NCBI GenBank assembly: GCA_963693315.1 | Contig: OY856188.1 | Span: forward strand, 264,177,162 to 264,241,161 | Reading direction: 5' to 3' | DNA: 64,000 bases | Origin: Diogma glabrata | Taxonomy: Eukaryota; Arthropoda; Insecta; Diptera; Cylindrotomidae | Part shown: one piece after another, positions 34,316 through 45,864 of the stretch | Numbering within the stretch: position 1 is the stretch's first letter | How the letters are laid out: every line of letters begins with the position of its first letter | Program-made: the position numbers and the translations under genes | Notes under the pieces: generated by a model | The model's database searches: none | The model's input: the letters and a program-made list of their open reading frames with translations, nothing else | Told to the model about the DNA's origin: nothing

Positions 34316-35834
34316 CACTGTGCGACAAGTGGTAGGGATCAGTGATCCGCTGGGGTTCTGACTACCGGGAAAAGTTATATCGGTCAAAAAAAAGTTATAT
34401 GTGTCCCAGCGTTTCGCTGGGTCACGTCTTGGAATCGAAATATATCGATTTGAATTTGGTATGTATCATATAGGGGAAATTGTCACGTTTGGGGGTCTTT
34501 TTTGGACATAACTCGAGAACGACTAGTCCGATTTTACTGAAACAAATTTAAAAAAATTAAAAATTACAATTCCTTTAATCTACTGACATACTATTTATTT
34601 ACACAATCAACAGTTTCGCAGTTATAAATAAATTTATGAAGAAAAAAAAAATGTTTTTTTGCCTAAAAATAAAAAAATTTTATTTTAAAAAATCATGAAA
34701 AATTCAAAACGAGAAAAAGTGTCAAGTTTTATTAGTTTGACGTAAAGTCACATAATCTGTGTACAAAATGAGACATGGATCATGAAAATCGAAGAACGCG
34801 TTTCGCTTTTGTTCACAATTAAGTAAAGCTATCTCATTTTGACAAGAATATTGATTTTTCATAGAAATTTTTGCTGGAATAAACTCCAAAATTTATTGTT
34901 TTAAATGTATTGTTGGACATGTGTCTATGTGAATATTATTTTTTTCACTTTTTTATTTTCTATTTTTTATTTATTTTTTATTTATTTATTTTACTTTATT
35001 ATTTTTATTATAATTTTATTTTATATTATATATTTTATATTTTTATTATATTTTATTATATTATTATTATTTTTTATTATTATAATTATTATTTATTATT
35101 ATTTTTATTTATTAATATTATTTATTATTATCCATTACTCTTATGATTATTATTTTTTATTTATTATTTATTATTATTTTTTATTATTTATTTATTAATA
35201 ATTTATTATTTATGTATTTGTTATTTATTTATTATTTATTTATTATTTATTTATTATTTATTTATTATTTATTTATTATTTATTTATTATTTATTTATTA
35301 TTTATTTATTATTTATTTATTATTTATTTATTATTTATTTATTATTTATTTATTATTTATTTATTATTTATTTATTATTTATTTATTATTTATTTATTAT
35401 ATTTTTTTTTATTTTATTATTTTATATTATTATTATATTTTTATTTTGCTGTTTTTGTTATTATTTATTTTACTTTATTATTTTTATTTTATTTATTTAT
35501 TTATTTAATTTATTTTATTTTTTATTTATTTTATTTTTTATTTTTTCGTTACTTTTTCAGTATAGTATATCAGTAGGTTAAAGGAATTGTAATTCTTAAT
35601 TTCTAAATTTGTTTCAGCAAAATCGGACAAGACCTTCTCGAGTTATGTATAAAAAGGGCCCCCCCCCTCAAACGTGTCCATTTCCCCTATATGATACTTA
35701 CTAACTTCAAATCGATATATCTCGATTCGTAGACGTAACCCAGCGAAACGCCGGGATACGTATAACTTTTTTTTTGACCTATATAACTTTTCCCGGTAGT
35801 CAGAACGCCAGCGGATTTGGGCTGTCGCACAGTG
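34316..35834. mobile_element. DNA transposon with CACTG ends, non-autonomous, 1.52 kb
   Basis: Terminal CACTGTGCGACA (34316) and TGTCGCACAGTG (ending 35834) are perfect inverted repeats. The inverted similarity continues for about 280 bp on each side (CTGACTACCGGGAAAAGTTAT, CGATATATC words, CAGTAGATTAAAGGAATTG). It is flanked by TAT on both sides. Unit 3 near 51270 and the sister block at 34080 show the uninterrupted site, so a 3-bp duplication is supported. CACT-type ends with a 3-bp duplication suggest a CACTA/CMC relative. The interior is low-complexity T/A and noncoding. Confidence 0.65.
34950..35560. repeat. (TTATTTATTTA)n and other T/A-rich simple repeats
   Basis: An 11-bp unit TTATTTATTTA repeats from about 35205 to 35400, flanked by irregular TTTTATT sequence. 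The Ile/Tyr/Leu/Phe-rich reading frames across it are artefacts. Confidence 0.9.
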
Positions 35835-35999
35835 TATTTAGCCTATATTTAATTATAATCAAAGATCAATAACCAAATATAGCTAGAGAGAGAAAAAAAA
35901 TTTCACAAGTGAAGAACACAAAGAGATCTCTTAAAAAAAATCACTACTAATAATACAACTTAAAATATAAAAATAAACTTAATACAACACATTGAAATA

Positions 36000-37028
36000 T
36001 ACAAAAAAACTAAAATATGTTCAGGGCTTCCTCTTAAAACGAGATACCAAAATTCTTGAAAAAAACTTTTTATTTTAATTTTAAATGGCGATATCAAGCT
36101 TAGTGGATCAAAAATCCGACTGGCTTCCGATAATATTGCTCGCTTTGTTTCTGGAATGGTTTTGGACAGAGTGACATGGTAACTGATATGATCAGTAGCT
36201 GGATACCACTGCATACTAAAGACTTTAACTTCTTCTGAATCTGTGGAAAGTGGTTTTGGCAATAACGCAGTCAATTCGGATTTATTCATTTTCCTTAAAA
36301 ATTCTGGTGAATAGGAAAACCATTTTCTTAGATTAAATAAAGAGTTGGCCATTATATTGGAGACATCGCTTGCTAATTTAATTGATTCTACTATTGAATT
36401 GGCTCCTGTCAACAAATCGTCCATATACATGTCTTGTAATAAAGACTGTGATGCTTCAGAATATTGAGTTTTCTTCCGCTATTTAATGGATGACTCTTGT
36501 GGCAAGATATGGTGCTGCGGACATCTCATAAGTCAATGTTTTTCATTCATAATGCTTTATTTTCGTATTTGGCGTTTTGCGCCAAACGATGCGTTGGTAT
36601 TGAAGATCACTGGGGTGTATTCAAACTTGTCGATACATTTTCTCTGCATCTACTGTAAATATTTTTTTGTAGAACCGAAAATTTAGCAAAATATCAGCTT
36701 AATGATTTTGTAATGTTGGTCCTATTAATAAATTGTCATTTAATGAATGACCAGAGCTTGTTTTGGCAGATGCATTGAATACGACACGTAGTTTTCTTGT
36801 TGTGGATGTTTCCTTCCAGACACCATGATGAGGTAGGTATATATATTTACAAGGATCAACTGCCGTCATGTGTTCTAGTTGTATGTAGTCTTCCATAAAC
36901 TCTACATATCGTTCCTGTAAACAGGTGTTCTGTATAAACTTTTTTTCCATACTAAATAATCTTTTGGTGGCAATGTTTAACGATTCCTTCAATTCACTCT
37001 TCTCTTCCTTAAATGGTAGTTTTACCAT
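36000..37028 (-). pseudogene. BEL/Pao reverse transcriptase fragment
   Basis: Minus strand, from 37028 down. The open segment 36699-37028 begins MVKLPFKEEKSELKESLN and contains YLPHHGVWKE and KLRVVFNASAKTSSGHSLND, the signature start of BEL/Pao RT. The middle (36431-36698) is broken by stops. 35960-36430 has YMDDLLTGANS (the catalytic box, Met for the usual Val), FNLRKWFS, FSMQWYP and the IFDPLSLISPFKIKIK motif. RNase H and integrase are absent, so the element is cut off at about 36000. No intact function. Confidence 0.8.
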
Positions 37029-37047
37029 GTAATTTTGGAAATTAAAA

Positions 37048-38951
37048 TTACTTCGGTCTGAAAGACATAAGTATTACATTCATGAGCTCAAAGTGAATTT
37101 CTTACCCCCACTTTTTTTGGACCTATTGATTCTAAAAAAGCAAAAAAAAAATGTATGTCTTTCTGCCGGCCGGCGTCACAACCAACGACATCTAGAAAGC
37201 CGCTGAACGGATTTGAAAACTTTTTTTTTTCTAAAAAGAGGTTTACTCAATGGAAAGAGCCGAGAGGACGATGTGTTCGATAACTGTACCGGAACTGTAT
37301 CAAAAAATCGTCAAGTGTATCAAAACAAGGAAATTTGCATATTTTTTGCTTAAAAAATGTTCATTTTAAGTTTTAACGAGTAGGAACATTAAATTTGGAG
37401 AAATCTTGATGATCGGGATTGGTATGTGAGACCAAAATCTAGATTATTGCATTATAAGTTTGTCAAAAAAGTGTTGTCAAGTGTGTTAAAAGAAAGATTT
37501 TTATTTATTTTTTTTATTTTAATAATTTGTATGACATGAAAATTTATTATTATTATAGAGAATTATGGCATTATACGTTTGTCAAAAAAATAATGTGAAG
37601 CGTGTCAAAAAATGATTTCATTTATTTTTTTAGCCAATTATTTAGAAAAAAAAATGTAGCTGTTTTTATGACGTAAATGTAATTAAAAATGAAATTGGAC
37701 ATGGAAATTTTTTAATTTGTTATAGTTTTTGAAATATTTTTGGAATTTTGAAAAAAGTTTGCATTTTTGATTTTGTAATAATTTTTGTAATATTTTTAGA
37801 ATTTCGGAAAAAGTTTTAATTTTTGATTTTGTAAGAATTTTTAGAATATTTTTAGAATTTTGAAAAAAAGTTTGATTTTATTATAATTTTTTCAATATTT
37901 TTGGAATTTTGAAAGAAATATGAATTTGTGATTTTGTAATATTTTCTCGAATCGGTATGAAATGATATAGGACATGGAAATTTTTGAATTTGTTATAGTT
38001 TTTGAAATATTTTGGGAATTCTGAAAAAGTTTCAATATTTGATTTTGTAAGAATTTTTGGAATATTTGAAGAATTTTAAAAAATTTTAAATTTTTGATTT
38101 TATTATAATTTTTATGATTTTGGAAAAAGTTTCAATTTTTGATATTGTTATAATTTTTGCAATATTTTTAGAGTTTTGGTAAAAGTTTGAATTTTTGAAT
38201 TTTTAAGAATTTTTGGATTATTATTAGAATTTAGAGAAAGTTTAAGTATTTGATTTTATTCCAATTATTGGAATATTTTTAGAATTTTGAAAAAAAATAG
38301 AATTTTTGAATTATATATATACATATTTTTAGAATTTTGAAAAAAGTTTCAATTTTTGATTTTGTTTTTGGAATAATATTGGAATTTTGCAAAATTTTAA
38401 ATTTTTGATTACAATTTTGATTACAATTTTTATAATTTTGGAAAAAGTTTCAATTTTTGATTTTGTTATAATTTTTGCAATATTTTTAGAATATTTGAAA
38501 AAAGTTTTAATCTGTGATTTGGTAATAATTTTTGAAATATTTTTAAAATTTTGTTTGAAAAAAGTTTAAATATTTTATTTTACAATATTTTTGGAATTTT
38601 GAAAGAAATATGAATTTGTGATTTTGAAATATTTTCTCGAAACGCTAAATGGAGAGGTTTTTGTGTAGTTTGCTGATTGTATAATCTTCACTAAATCACT
38701 AAATTATGTTAATTTATGATCTGTTATAATTTTCCAACAACGTATTGATGTTTCGTGTTAGTTTTGGAATACATGTCTAAACAGAGATAAAAAATACTTG
38801 TACTTTAACAAAAAGTTATGTTTAATATACATCGCTGCCCAAAAATAAAAACCATGTCCTCATAAAAGTTTTTTGCCGACAACTATATCAAAATCCTTAA
38901 CCCAGACCGAAGTCTTGATATCTCAGAGCTTAAGACTTCAGCGCCTCCATA
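37048..38951 (-). mobile_element. HX family (Helentron/HINE-like) full-length copy, inverted
   Basis: 1.9-kb copy on the minus strand. The 5' end (CCTCCATA at 38944-38951, inverse of TATGGAGG) has the subterminal word at 38903-38914. The 3' end has ACTTCGGTCTGAAAGAC at 37050. It sits inside the BEL/Pao pol region immediately upstream of the RT start, showing it inserted after that element. Same core of degenerate AT repeats as 15461-17566. Confidence 0.65.
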
Positions 38952-39102
38952 TTTTACCATTAAATTAAAAATACAATAAAACATAAAAGTTTAGTTTAAT
39001 TATAAGCATTGATGTAATTGTTTGAATCAATTCTTTATTTGGCGGATTGCAGTGTCAAAACCAAATTCTAAATCAAACATTTCTTAAATATAAATATTGT
39101 TC

Positions 39103-39295
39103 TAGAGAGTCGTAACCAAAAATGGCTACGACAAAAATTGATTGTTTTTGACATATAAAGTCGTGTCGTACGACTCTCAGAATATCAATTTTTTTGCCTT
39201 TGCCGTATTTAACGAAATTTGTGGTATCGAATCGATTGTCAGAATACCATTTTCATTTTGTCGTGTCGTTCGACTCTAAATACGACTGTCAGAGT
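39103..39295. repeat. Small insertion rich in GTCGTGTCGTNCGACTC words
   Basis: GTCGTGTCGTACGACTC near 39160 and GTCGTGTCGTTCGACTC near 39262, with CTACGAC and GAGTCGTA words at the left. Partial inverted repeats suggest a decayed MITE in the BEL/Pao protease region. Weakly supported. Confidence 0.35.
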
Positions 39296-39970
39296 AGCCC
39301 TATTAGTGATAAATGAAGTCTGCGATCCGGAATCGAGTAAAACTCGACAAAATTAATGCTGGCCACTATTATCTTGAACTTTTACGGTTGCAGTGAGTAA
39401 AATAGCAGGATTACTTGAATGAGTGGAGTACAAACATGATGTTTGATCTGATTAAGCGTTTGGTGTATAAATTGACGTTGTCACTGCTGTTAAGCAATTA
39501 GTTGATGACTGGTCAATATTTGTAAGATTCTGGTTGGTGGAGCAATTGACAGTGGTTGGTTTGTGCAGAAGTGAATTGTGTCCTCGATTACAAAAATGAC
39601 ATCTATCTTTTGACGTACATTGGTATACCGAATGCGATTGACTGAAACAATTAAAACAACGTTTTTCAACTTTCATAAATTCTCTACGTTGATCAAATGT
39701 CCATTCTTTGAATTTTGAACATCTATATAACGAATGGTAATCGTTCTTACAAACCGTGCATGTTGCAACTGAACTGGTAAAGACCTTAGGAGCAGGTCGG
39801 ATTTGAGAGCTGTTTTTTCGAAGATAATTTTTCACCGAATCTAGATCAACAGCAAAAAATCGATTAAAGATTGAATAGTTGGATAGAAATGTTTCCACCA
39901 AGAAATGTTTTTTGAAAATTAAAAACTTGTCGATTTGCGTGTCATCTTTAAATAGATGATTTCCACGCAA
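39296..39970 (-). pseudogene. BEL/Pao gag zinc-knuckle region and protease start
   Basis: Minus strand. The frame 39970-39452 contains CTVCKNDYHSLYRCSKF, then KRCFNCFSQSHSVYQC, then CHFCNRGHNSLLH, the tandem Cys/His knuckles of BEL/Pao Gag that bind RNA. Further down, about 39400-39300, the protease active-site motif LLDSGSQTSFIT is readable after a short break. The first residues of the frame come from the 184-bp tandem repeat next to it and not from Gag. Upstream Gag is displaced to 45010-45864. Confidence 0.75.
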
Positions 39971-40290
39971 GAAAAGTATTCCAATAAGAAAAATTTATTG
40001 GAATAAGTATTTATATTGTTCTATTGTTTTGGTTTTGTTGTCCATTAGTTGGTTGGAAATATTATATTTGCGATAATAAAAAGATTTTCCACCAAAAATA
40101 GTTTTAAAAATTTTTCGATTTGCGTGTTATCGTTAAAGATGATAATTTCTACGCAAGAAAAGTATTCCGATAAAGAAAATTGTATTGGAATAAGTATTTG
40201 TTTTGCTTTATTGTTTTTTTTTTGGCTGTCAATAAGTTGATTGGATATAATATCTTTAAGATATTGAAAGATTTTCCACCAAAAATAGAT
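39905..40290. repeat. 184-bp tandem repeat, two copies
   Basis: TCGATTTGCGTGTCATC at 39931 and TCGATTTGCGTGTTATC at 40115 mark two copies. Both continue with TACGCAAGAAAAGTATTCC, a GGAATAAGTATTT word and AGATTTTCCACCAAAAATAG. Confidence 0.75.
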
Positions 40291-40639
40291 TTTTTATTCG
40301 CCTACATTTTAAAGTGTTACTTTATTACTGTGATTTGCGGCTTTAAAATATCACTTTTCAACTATTTATTTTGTTGTCATAACTACGTCCAAAAAAGCAA
40401 AAAGCATTTGTATTTGTTTAAATTCTATGAAAAATAAAAATTTTTATCAAAGCAACCCTCAAATTCCAAATTTTATTATCCAATTAAAAAAGTTGTTGTC
40501 ATTTGTTGTCATAGCTACACAATAATTTGGAAAAAATATTTTGTCAAAGGTTACTTGTTCCACATATTTTTATTTTAAAATTTATGAAAATGTATAATTT
40601 TAATTTTGAATAAACAACTTTTCTTAAAATATTTTGCTT

Positions 40640-43265
40640 GCGGCGAATAAAGGTGAGTTTTCTGCGGTGAGTTTTCTGCATAGGATCTTGATGAAACTTT
40701 GGCAAATGATACAAGTTCACTTGAAAATGGAAGATCTGGATTCATTTCAAATTTGGACAAAATGGCGGGGGGTCTCCCGAACACCTCTAAGTTTAAATCT
40801 TGAATAACTTCTGATCGCGGGCTATGATCTTATTGAAACTTAGTATATAAGGTTTTAGTAGTTTTAGTACTGTTTCCAATATTTCTGCATACCAACTTCC
40901 GGTTTGTCACTTCCGGTTAAAAAGTTTTTTTTCAAGTGTTTATCCCTACTGTAGCCTACAATTACCGATCGATTTTCATGAAACGTTGGTAAAAGCTTTA
41001 AAATAACATGAGAAAGATTTTATCAGCTTTTGGAGCACATTGGATAAAGGGTTGGGGGATCCACCATACAACAGGTGGTTTTTTCCACAAAGTTTTTATG
41101 TTTGTTGGGAGCATAAAACATTCATTCGTTTATGAATTTTGATGACACTTTGGAAAAAGAAGCAAACATGTATGACAAGGAACTGATTAGCTTTTGAGCG
41201 ATAGTGAACAAAGTGGTGGGGGGTCCCTGGAGCACCTGTTTTTTTGAAAGCTCTATAACATCTGTACCTGATAATCGAATTGGATGAAACTTGGTACCTG
41301 AGTATGTAGTACGGTTCACAATAGTTCTGCATCCCAACTTCCGGTTTTTCACTTCCGGTAAAAAAATTTGTTTTGTACTTTTTGAAGATTTTTCAGTGTC
41401 TTTATGCACACTACAGCCTACAATAATAAAGTGATTATGATGAAACTTATGGAATAGGGTTCCAATTAGTGTGAGAAGATAATTATCATGTTTTTGGACA
41501 CATTGATCAAAGTGGTGGGGGGTCTACCATACAAATGCTGACTTTTCACACTTTGTTTTTAAAGTTTGTTGGGAGAATACAGACTTCATTCATTAATTTA
41601 TTTTAATGACATAATGACACTTTGAAAAAAGATGGAGAGTTAAGTAACAAAGAACTGATTAGTTTTTGGATAATATTGGAATAAGGGGTGGGGGTCCTCC
41701 CGAACACCTGTTTAACGAGTCACACTTTTTTCAATGTTTGTTGGGAGCACACAGCATTCGTTCGTGAACGAATTTTGATGACACTTTGGAATAAGATGCA
41801 CATGTATGGCAAGAAACTGATTAGTTTTTGAACGATAGTGAACAAAGTGGTGGGGGGTGTTCCATACACCTGTTTTTTTTAAAGCTCAATAACATCTGTA
41901 CCTGATAATCGAATTGGATGAAACTTGGTACATGAGCATTAAGTACAGTTCACAACAGTTCTGCATCCCAACTTCCGGTTTTTCACTTCCGGTAAATTTT
42001 TTTTTTGTAAATTTTTAAAGTTTTTTCAGTGTCTTTATGCACAATACAGCCTACAATAATAAAGTGATTATTATGAAACTTATGTAAAAGGGTTCAATTG
42101 GTGTGAGAAGATAATTATCATCTTTTGGGACACATTGATCAAAGTGGCGGGAGATCTACCATACAACTGCTGACTTTTCACACTTTGTTTTTAAAGTTTG
42201 TTGGGAGCATACAGACTTCATTCATTAATCAATTCTAATGACACTTTGGAAAAAGATAGAGACAAGATGGTGACAAGGAACTGATTAGTTTTTGGACAAT
42301 ATTGGGATAAGTGGTACGGGGTCTCCCGAACACCTGTTTACTGTGTCATCATTTTTTCAATGTTTGTTGGGAGCACACAGCATTCGTTCGTGAACCAATT
42401 TTGATGGCACTTTGGAAAAAAATGCAAACATGTATGGCATAAAACTGATTATTTTTTGAGCGATAGTGAACAAAGTGGTGGGGGGGTGTCCATACACCTG
42501 TTTTTTTTAAAGCTCTATAACATCTGTACCTGATAATCAAATTGGATGAAACTTGGTACATAAGCATTTAGTATGATTTACAAAAACTCTGCATCCCTAC
42601 TTTCGGCTTTTTACTTCCGGTAAAAAAAATTTTTTTTTAATTGCTGGCAGTTTTTTCAGTATCTTTAAGCACACTACAGCCTACAATAATGAAGTGATTA
42701 TGATAAAACTTATGGAAAGGTTTCAATTAGTGTTAGAAGATAATTATCATCTTTTGGGACACATTGATCAAAGTGGTGGGGGGTCTACCATACAACTGTT
42801 GACTTTTCACACTTTGTTTTTAAAGTTTGTTGGGAGCATACAGATTTCATTCATTAATCAATTTTAATGGCACTTTGAAAAAAGATGAAGACTTTAATGA
42901 GAAAGATTTGACTAGTTTTTGGACAATATTGGGATAAGTGGTGGGGTGATCCCGAACATCTGTTTATTGTTTCAATGTTTGTTGGAAGCATTCAACATTC
43001 GTTCGTTAAGTAATTTTGATTACACTTTGCAAAAAAATGCAAATATGTATGGCAAGGAACTGATTAGTTTTTTTTAGCGATAGTGAACAAAGAGGTAGGG
43101 GTCCTCCAAGCACCTGTTATTTTGGAAGCTCAATAACTTCTGTACCTGATAATCGGATTGGATGAAACTTGGTACATACACATTTAGTACGGTTTACAAC
43201 AGTTCTGCATCCTAACTTCCGGTTCGTCACTTCCGATAAAATGTTTTTTTTACTTTTTCTCGTAC
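40640..43265. repeat. Satellite, about 630-bp higher-order units
   Basis: The marker TCTGTACCTGATAATC recurs at 41261, 41895, 42523 and 43139 (periods 634, 628, 616), preceded by a divergent partial copy near 40810. Each unit contains CTTCCGGTTTTTCACTTCCGG. It also holds about three diverged subunits of roughly 210 bp with GTTTGTTGGGAGCA, GAACTGATTAG and AAAGTGGTGGGGGGTC. No coding constraint seen; short minus-strand frames do not persist between copies. Confidence 0.85.
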
Positions 43266-43712
43266 AACAGAGTTTTTGTTTGTTGGGATACTACTGCCTG
43301 CTTTAATATTTTTATAATTAGAACTACGAAGTCCATAATATTTGTTGGCTTTTAATTAAAGTATTTGATGGATATTAGCTCATTATATATCCAGAACACT
43401 ATGTTTCCAGAGCTGTGGTGAAGTCAGCCTATGCATCAGCGTCGCAATATTTTTTTGTCGAGTTTTGTTGTATAACATTTTATACGGTGTATTGTCGGTC
43501 GGAAAGGATAAGACGAATGTGAAAATTCAAATAATTAGAAAAGAATAAATATTGTATTTATTTTGAAAAAAAAAACGGAGTTCATTTCTCAGACTTTTCT
43601 GTTCCTTCTGAATTTCTTAATTTGCGAATAAATCAAGTGTCAGTTAAACCTAATGTTGCAAACATGTAGGATTATAAAGTTTGATGCAAAGCGATGATAT
43701 GAACAACGAACT
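43266..43712. other. Spacer after the satellite, no gene recognised
   Basis: AT-rich, no repeats shared with the rest of the window and no motif-bearing frame. Confidence 0.35.
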
Positions 43713-43970
43713 CTATTTGCATATAGATAAAATTTTGATCCGAATAGCTAAAAACGGATAAACTGAGTCAAAGGTTGGATTAGACGGAACAAAATGAGAA
43801 ATCCTCAATTGATTCAGGATGATGATGGTGTGATGGAATTGACCTTGGGCTGAAGAACTGTTGAATGTACCCACAAGTATTGAAAACAGGAGAACTAGTG
43901 CTATAAACGCAAAACTAGATAAATCGTGTCGTGCTTTTATCAATTCTGAACACAAGATAATCCTAGCCAA
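43713..43970 (-). CDS. Possible small secreted peptide (hypothetical)
   Basis: 85 codons on the minus strand. A strong hydrophobic stretch, FAFIALVLLFSILVGTF, is followed by NSSSAQGQ, which looks like a signal peptide with cleavage after SSA. The remaining 40 or so residues have no cysteine framework. The first 18 residues before the hydrophobic stretch are polar and make a poor signal N-terminus, so the true start or an upstream exon may differ. A TATATAAA word (about 44103-44108, minus strand) lies roughly 130 bp upstream. No homologue recognised. Confidence 0.25.
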   Translation of the reverse strand: MARIILCSELIKARHDLSSFAFIALVLLFSILVGTFNSSSAQGQFHHTIIILNQLRISHFVPSNPTFDSVYPFLAIRIKILSICK

Positions 43971-45000
43971 TTTAACCTTTTTCCATTTTGTGATGTATAT
44001 GTTGTCAAGGACTTCAATTTAATACGCAAAATTTTCAGGAATCATCCGCGGATGTAACATTCAGTAACAAACGCTGAAGGTTTAACGCAGATTGATGTTT
44101 ATATAGTATAACAAGTCGATCTATTTAGATTTATTCACCTTTTCACATTTCGGTTTAATTTACTCCAGCTCTCAGTAAAATTTAAAGATTTTTCAATTCC
44201 TCCCATCAATTAATTACTTACATATTTTTTTATTCATAGTCAATGAAAAATTTTCCGCAAACATTTAAATGTTCGCATAAAATTTTTCACTGTTGGGAAG
44301 GGTGAGTTGTAAGCCTCTGGGTTTAAATATTCATAAAGAACAATAATTTGTGCCTGAAAGTTGATATTAATAATAAGATATCAAATGAATAAAACAAAAT
44401 GCCGTCGGTAGGTAGCAATAAATCGTGTTTTGTCGAAAAAGTTTTTTGTAATAATCTCAACTAGGAGAGTTAATGACGTGAATAGAAGGAGAGGTAAAAG
44501 TTAGTTACGTTTGAGTTATTCGATCGAACAAGTCGTCGGAGTAAAGTAAAATAAATGGAAAAAAGGGAAATATAAAATAGTTTGTGTTTGTGACATGTTT
44601 GTTTGTGAAAAATGGTTTTGTGGAACAACTGAAAAGTTGAAGTGTTAATTTCCGTTTTGTGTAAATTGTTAATTGTTAAGTGTCGGGTGTTGGGTATATC
44701 TTACATTACTTTATTTTCAGGTTCATAATCATAATTTTTAGATTTTTAGATTTTTTTGAGTAGACTTGGCTGCAAGTTGAGTGAACCCCGAATACGCCAC
44801 AGTGGAGCCCTGGACGAGATACAAACCGGATTTTAAAACAAACAAGTAACACGTACACCGTGGGACAACTGTAATGCAGAAGGCCATCTGATAGTGACGT
44901 TTGAGTGTACAAGTCAAGAAGAAAATAAGCAAGTTGTAATTTTATTTTTACTTTTGTGATTTCTTTTATAGTAAAATAAAAATAAGCTTTGTAATGTGCT
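43971..45000. other. Spacer between satellite and BEL/Pao gag
   Basis: Unique AT-rich sequence with a more balanced stretch at 44760-44920. No gene that I can support. By position it separates two parts of one BEL/Pao gag. Confidence 0.35.
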
Positions 45001-45009
45001 ACAAATTGT

Positions 45010-45864
45010 GTGTTTTCCTCCAATGCTTCGCAGTCGTCTAAGAACTAATTTTAGTATCTGGAATTGTCTTTAAGAAAACGTGTTATAGGTTTTGCTTGTG
45101 AATTAAAACTCTCCATTTCGTCGCTTCTAGCATATAAAAATTTGAAGAATTGCTCAGACTTCCGAAATTCGTTTTCAGCTGTATAACGCACCCATTCTCT
45201 GTTGGTTTCCTGATCCAGTTTGTTCAACAGGATAAATATTAGCCATGGATCCCTTTTCTCGGCCTCACTACCTTTAACCCACGAATTACTTCTTCCGATA
45301 CGTCACAAATTTGATGAAGTGCATTTGCCGTTGGGTGGTTCATAAATTGTTTGATTAACTGGGTTATCACTTGCCTTTTCTTGTCGTACCGTTCTTTGAT
45401 CTTTTACCATGCTTTGATGTAATTTGCCCCAGTGATCGGTATTTGACGCATTCAAGCGGCCGCCTCGTTACGTAGAAAACCTTTCAGATATTGCAGCTTG
45501 TGGACCGAAGAAATTCTGAATATTTTCCGGAAAATGGCGGTATATTTATTTGCGCACATCTTTAAGAAACGATTGTTGATTTGCGACGATATTTTCCATT
45601 GTATCATTAAACGACGCCTTATCTTCATGTGTTTCGTGGTCTTTTTCGGCTTGGATGAGAACTCGTTTCAACTTAAAATATAAATTGTCAATTTCATCTA
45701 GATATTTTAGAGTTTCGTTCGTTTCCGCTATGTCCTTTTCTCCGACTTTATGGTCGGCAAATTTGACTGACTGTAGTGTCTGCATTAAATTTTTTGATCC
45801 CAGCCTTGATCTCAGTCATACGTTTTACCGTACGTGTTAAAATACGAGTGTCACGATCTGCCAT
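45010..45864 (-). pseudogene. BEL/Pao gag N-terminal region (DUF1759-like)
   Basis: Minus strand. ATG at 45862-45864 starts MADRDTRILTRTVKRMTEIK. After a frame change comes YLDEIDNLYFKLKRVLIQAE. Near 45480-45300 FLRNEAAA, ITGANYIKAW, KERYDKKRQVITQLIKQFMN and DVSEEVIRGLK are readable. This is the characteristic DUF1759 segment of BEL/Pao Gag (GxAxxxI, TxxNYxxAWxxLxxRY). At least three stops or frameshifts. Same strand and correct order to be the missing 5' part of the element at 36000-39970. Confidence 0.75.

Larger units (their letters stand above)
29955..35940. repeat. Segmental duplication unit 2
   Basis: Contains the unidentified gene fragment, MBF2 gene 2 and the small frame at 33693. 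It shares 30020-31170 with unit 1 (11395-11990) and 32130-33800 with units 1 and 3. About 33995-34190 and 34210-35935 form an internal tandem pair (AAAGAGATCTCT blocks at about 34179 and 35918), the second interrupted by the CACTG element. Confidence 0.7.

Noticed and set aside
34905..35508. Long Ile/Phe/Tyr-rich frames
   Set aside because: Arise from T/A simple repeats inside a noncoding transposon.
41096..43000. Possible protein repeats in the satellite (frames near 41122-41409 and 42349-42567, minus strand)
   Set aside because: The frames do not stay open in successive satellite units and differ by indels not divisible by three.
40640..43265. CRISPR-like array
   Set aside because: Unit length of about 630 bp, diverged subunits and eukaryotic context; no short identical repeats with unique spacers.
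44706..45023. 105-codon minus-strand frame next to the BEL/Pao gag
   Set aside because: No motif; composition and the lack of a matching family suggest a chance frame in spacer DNA.
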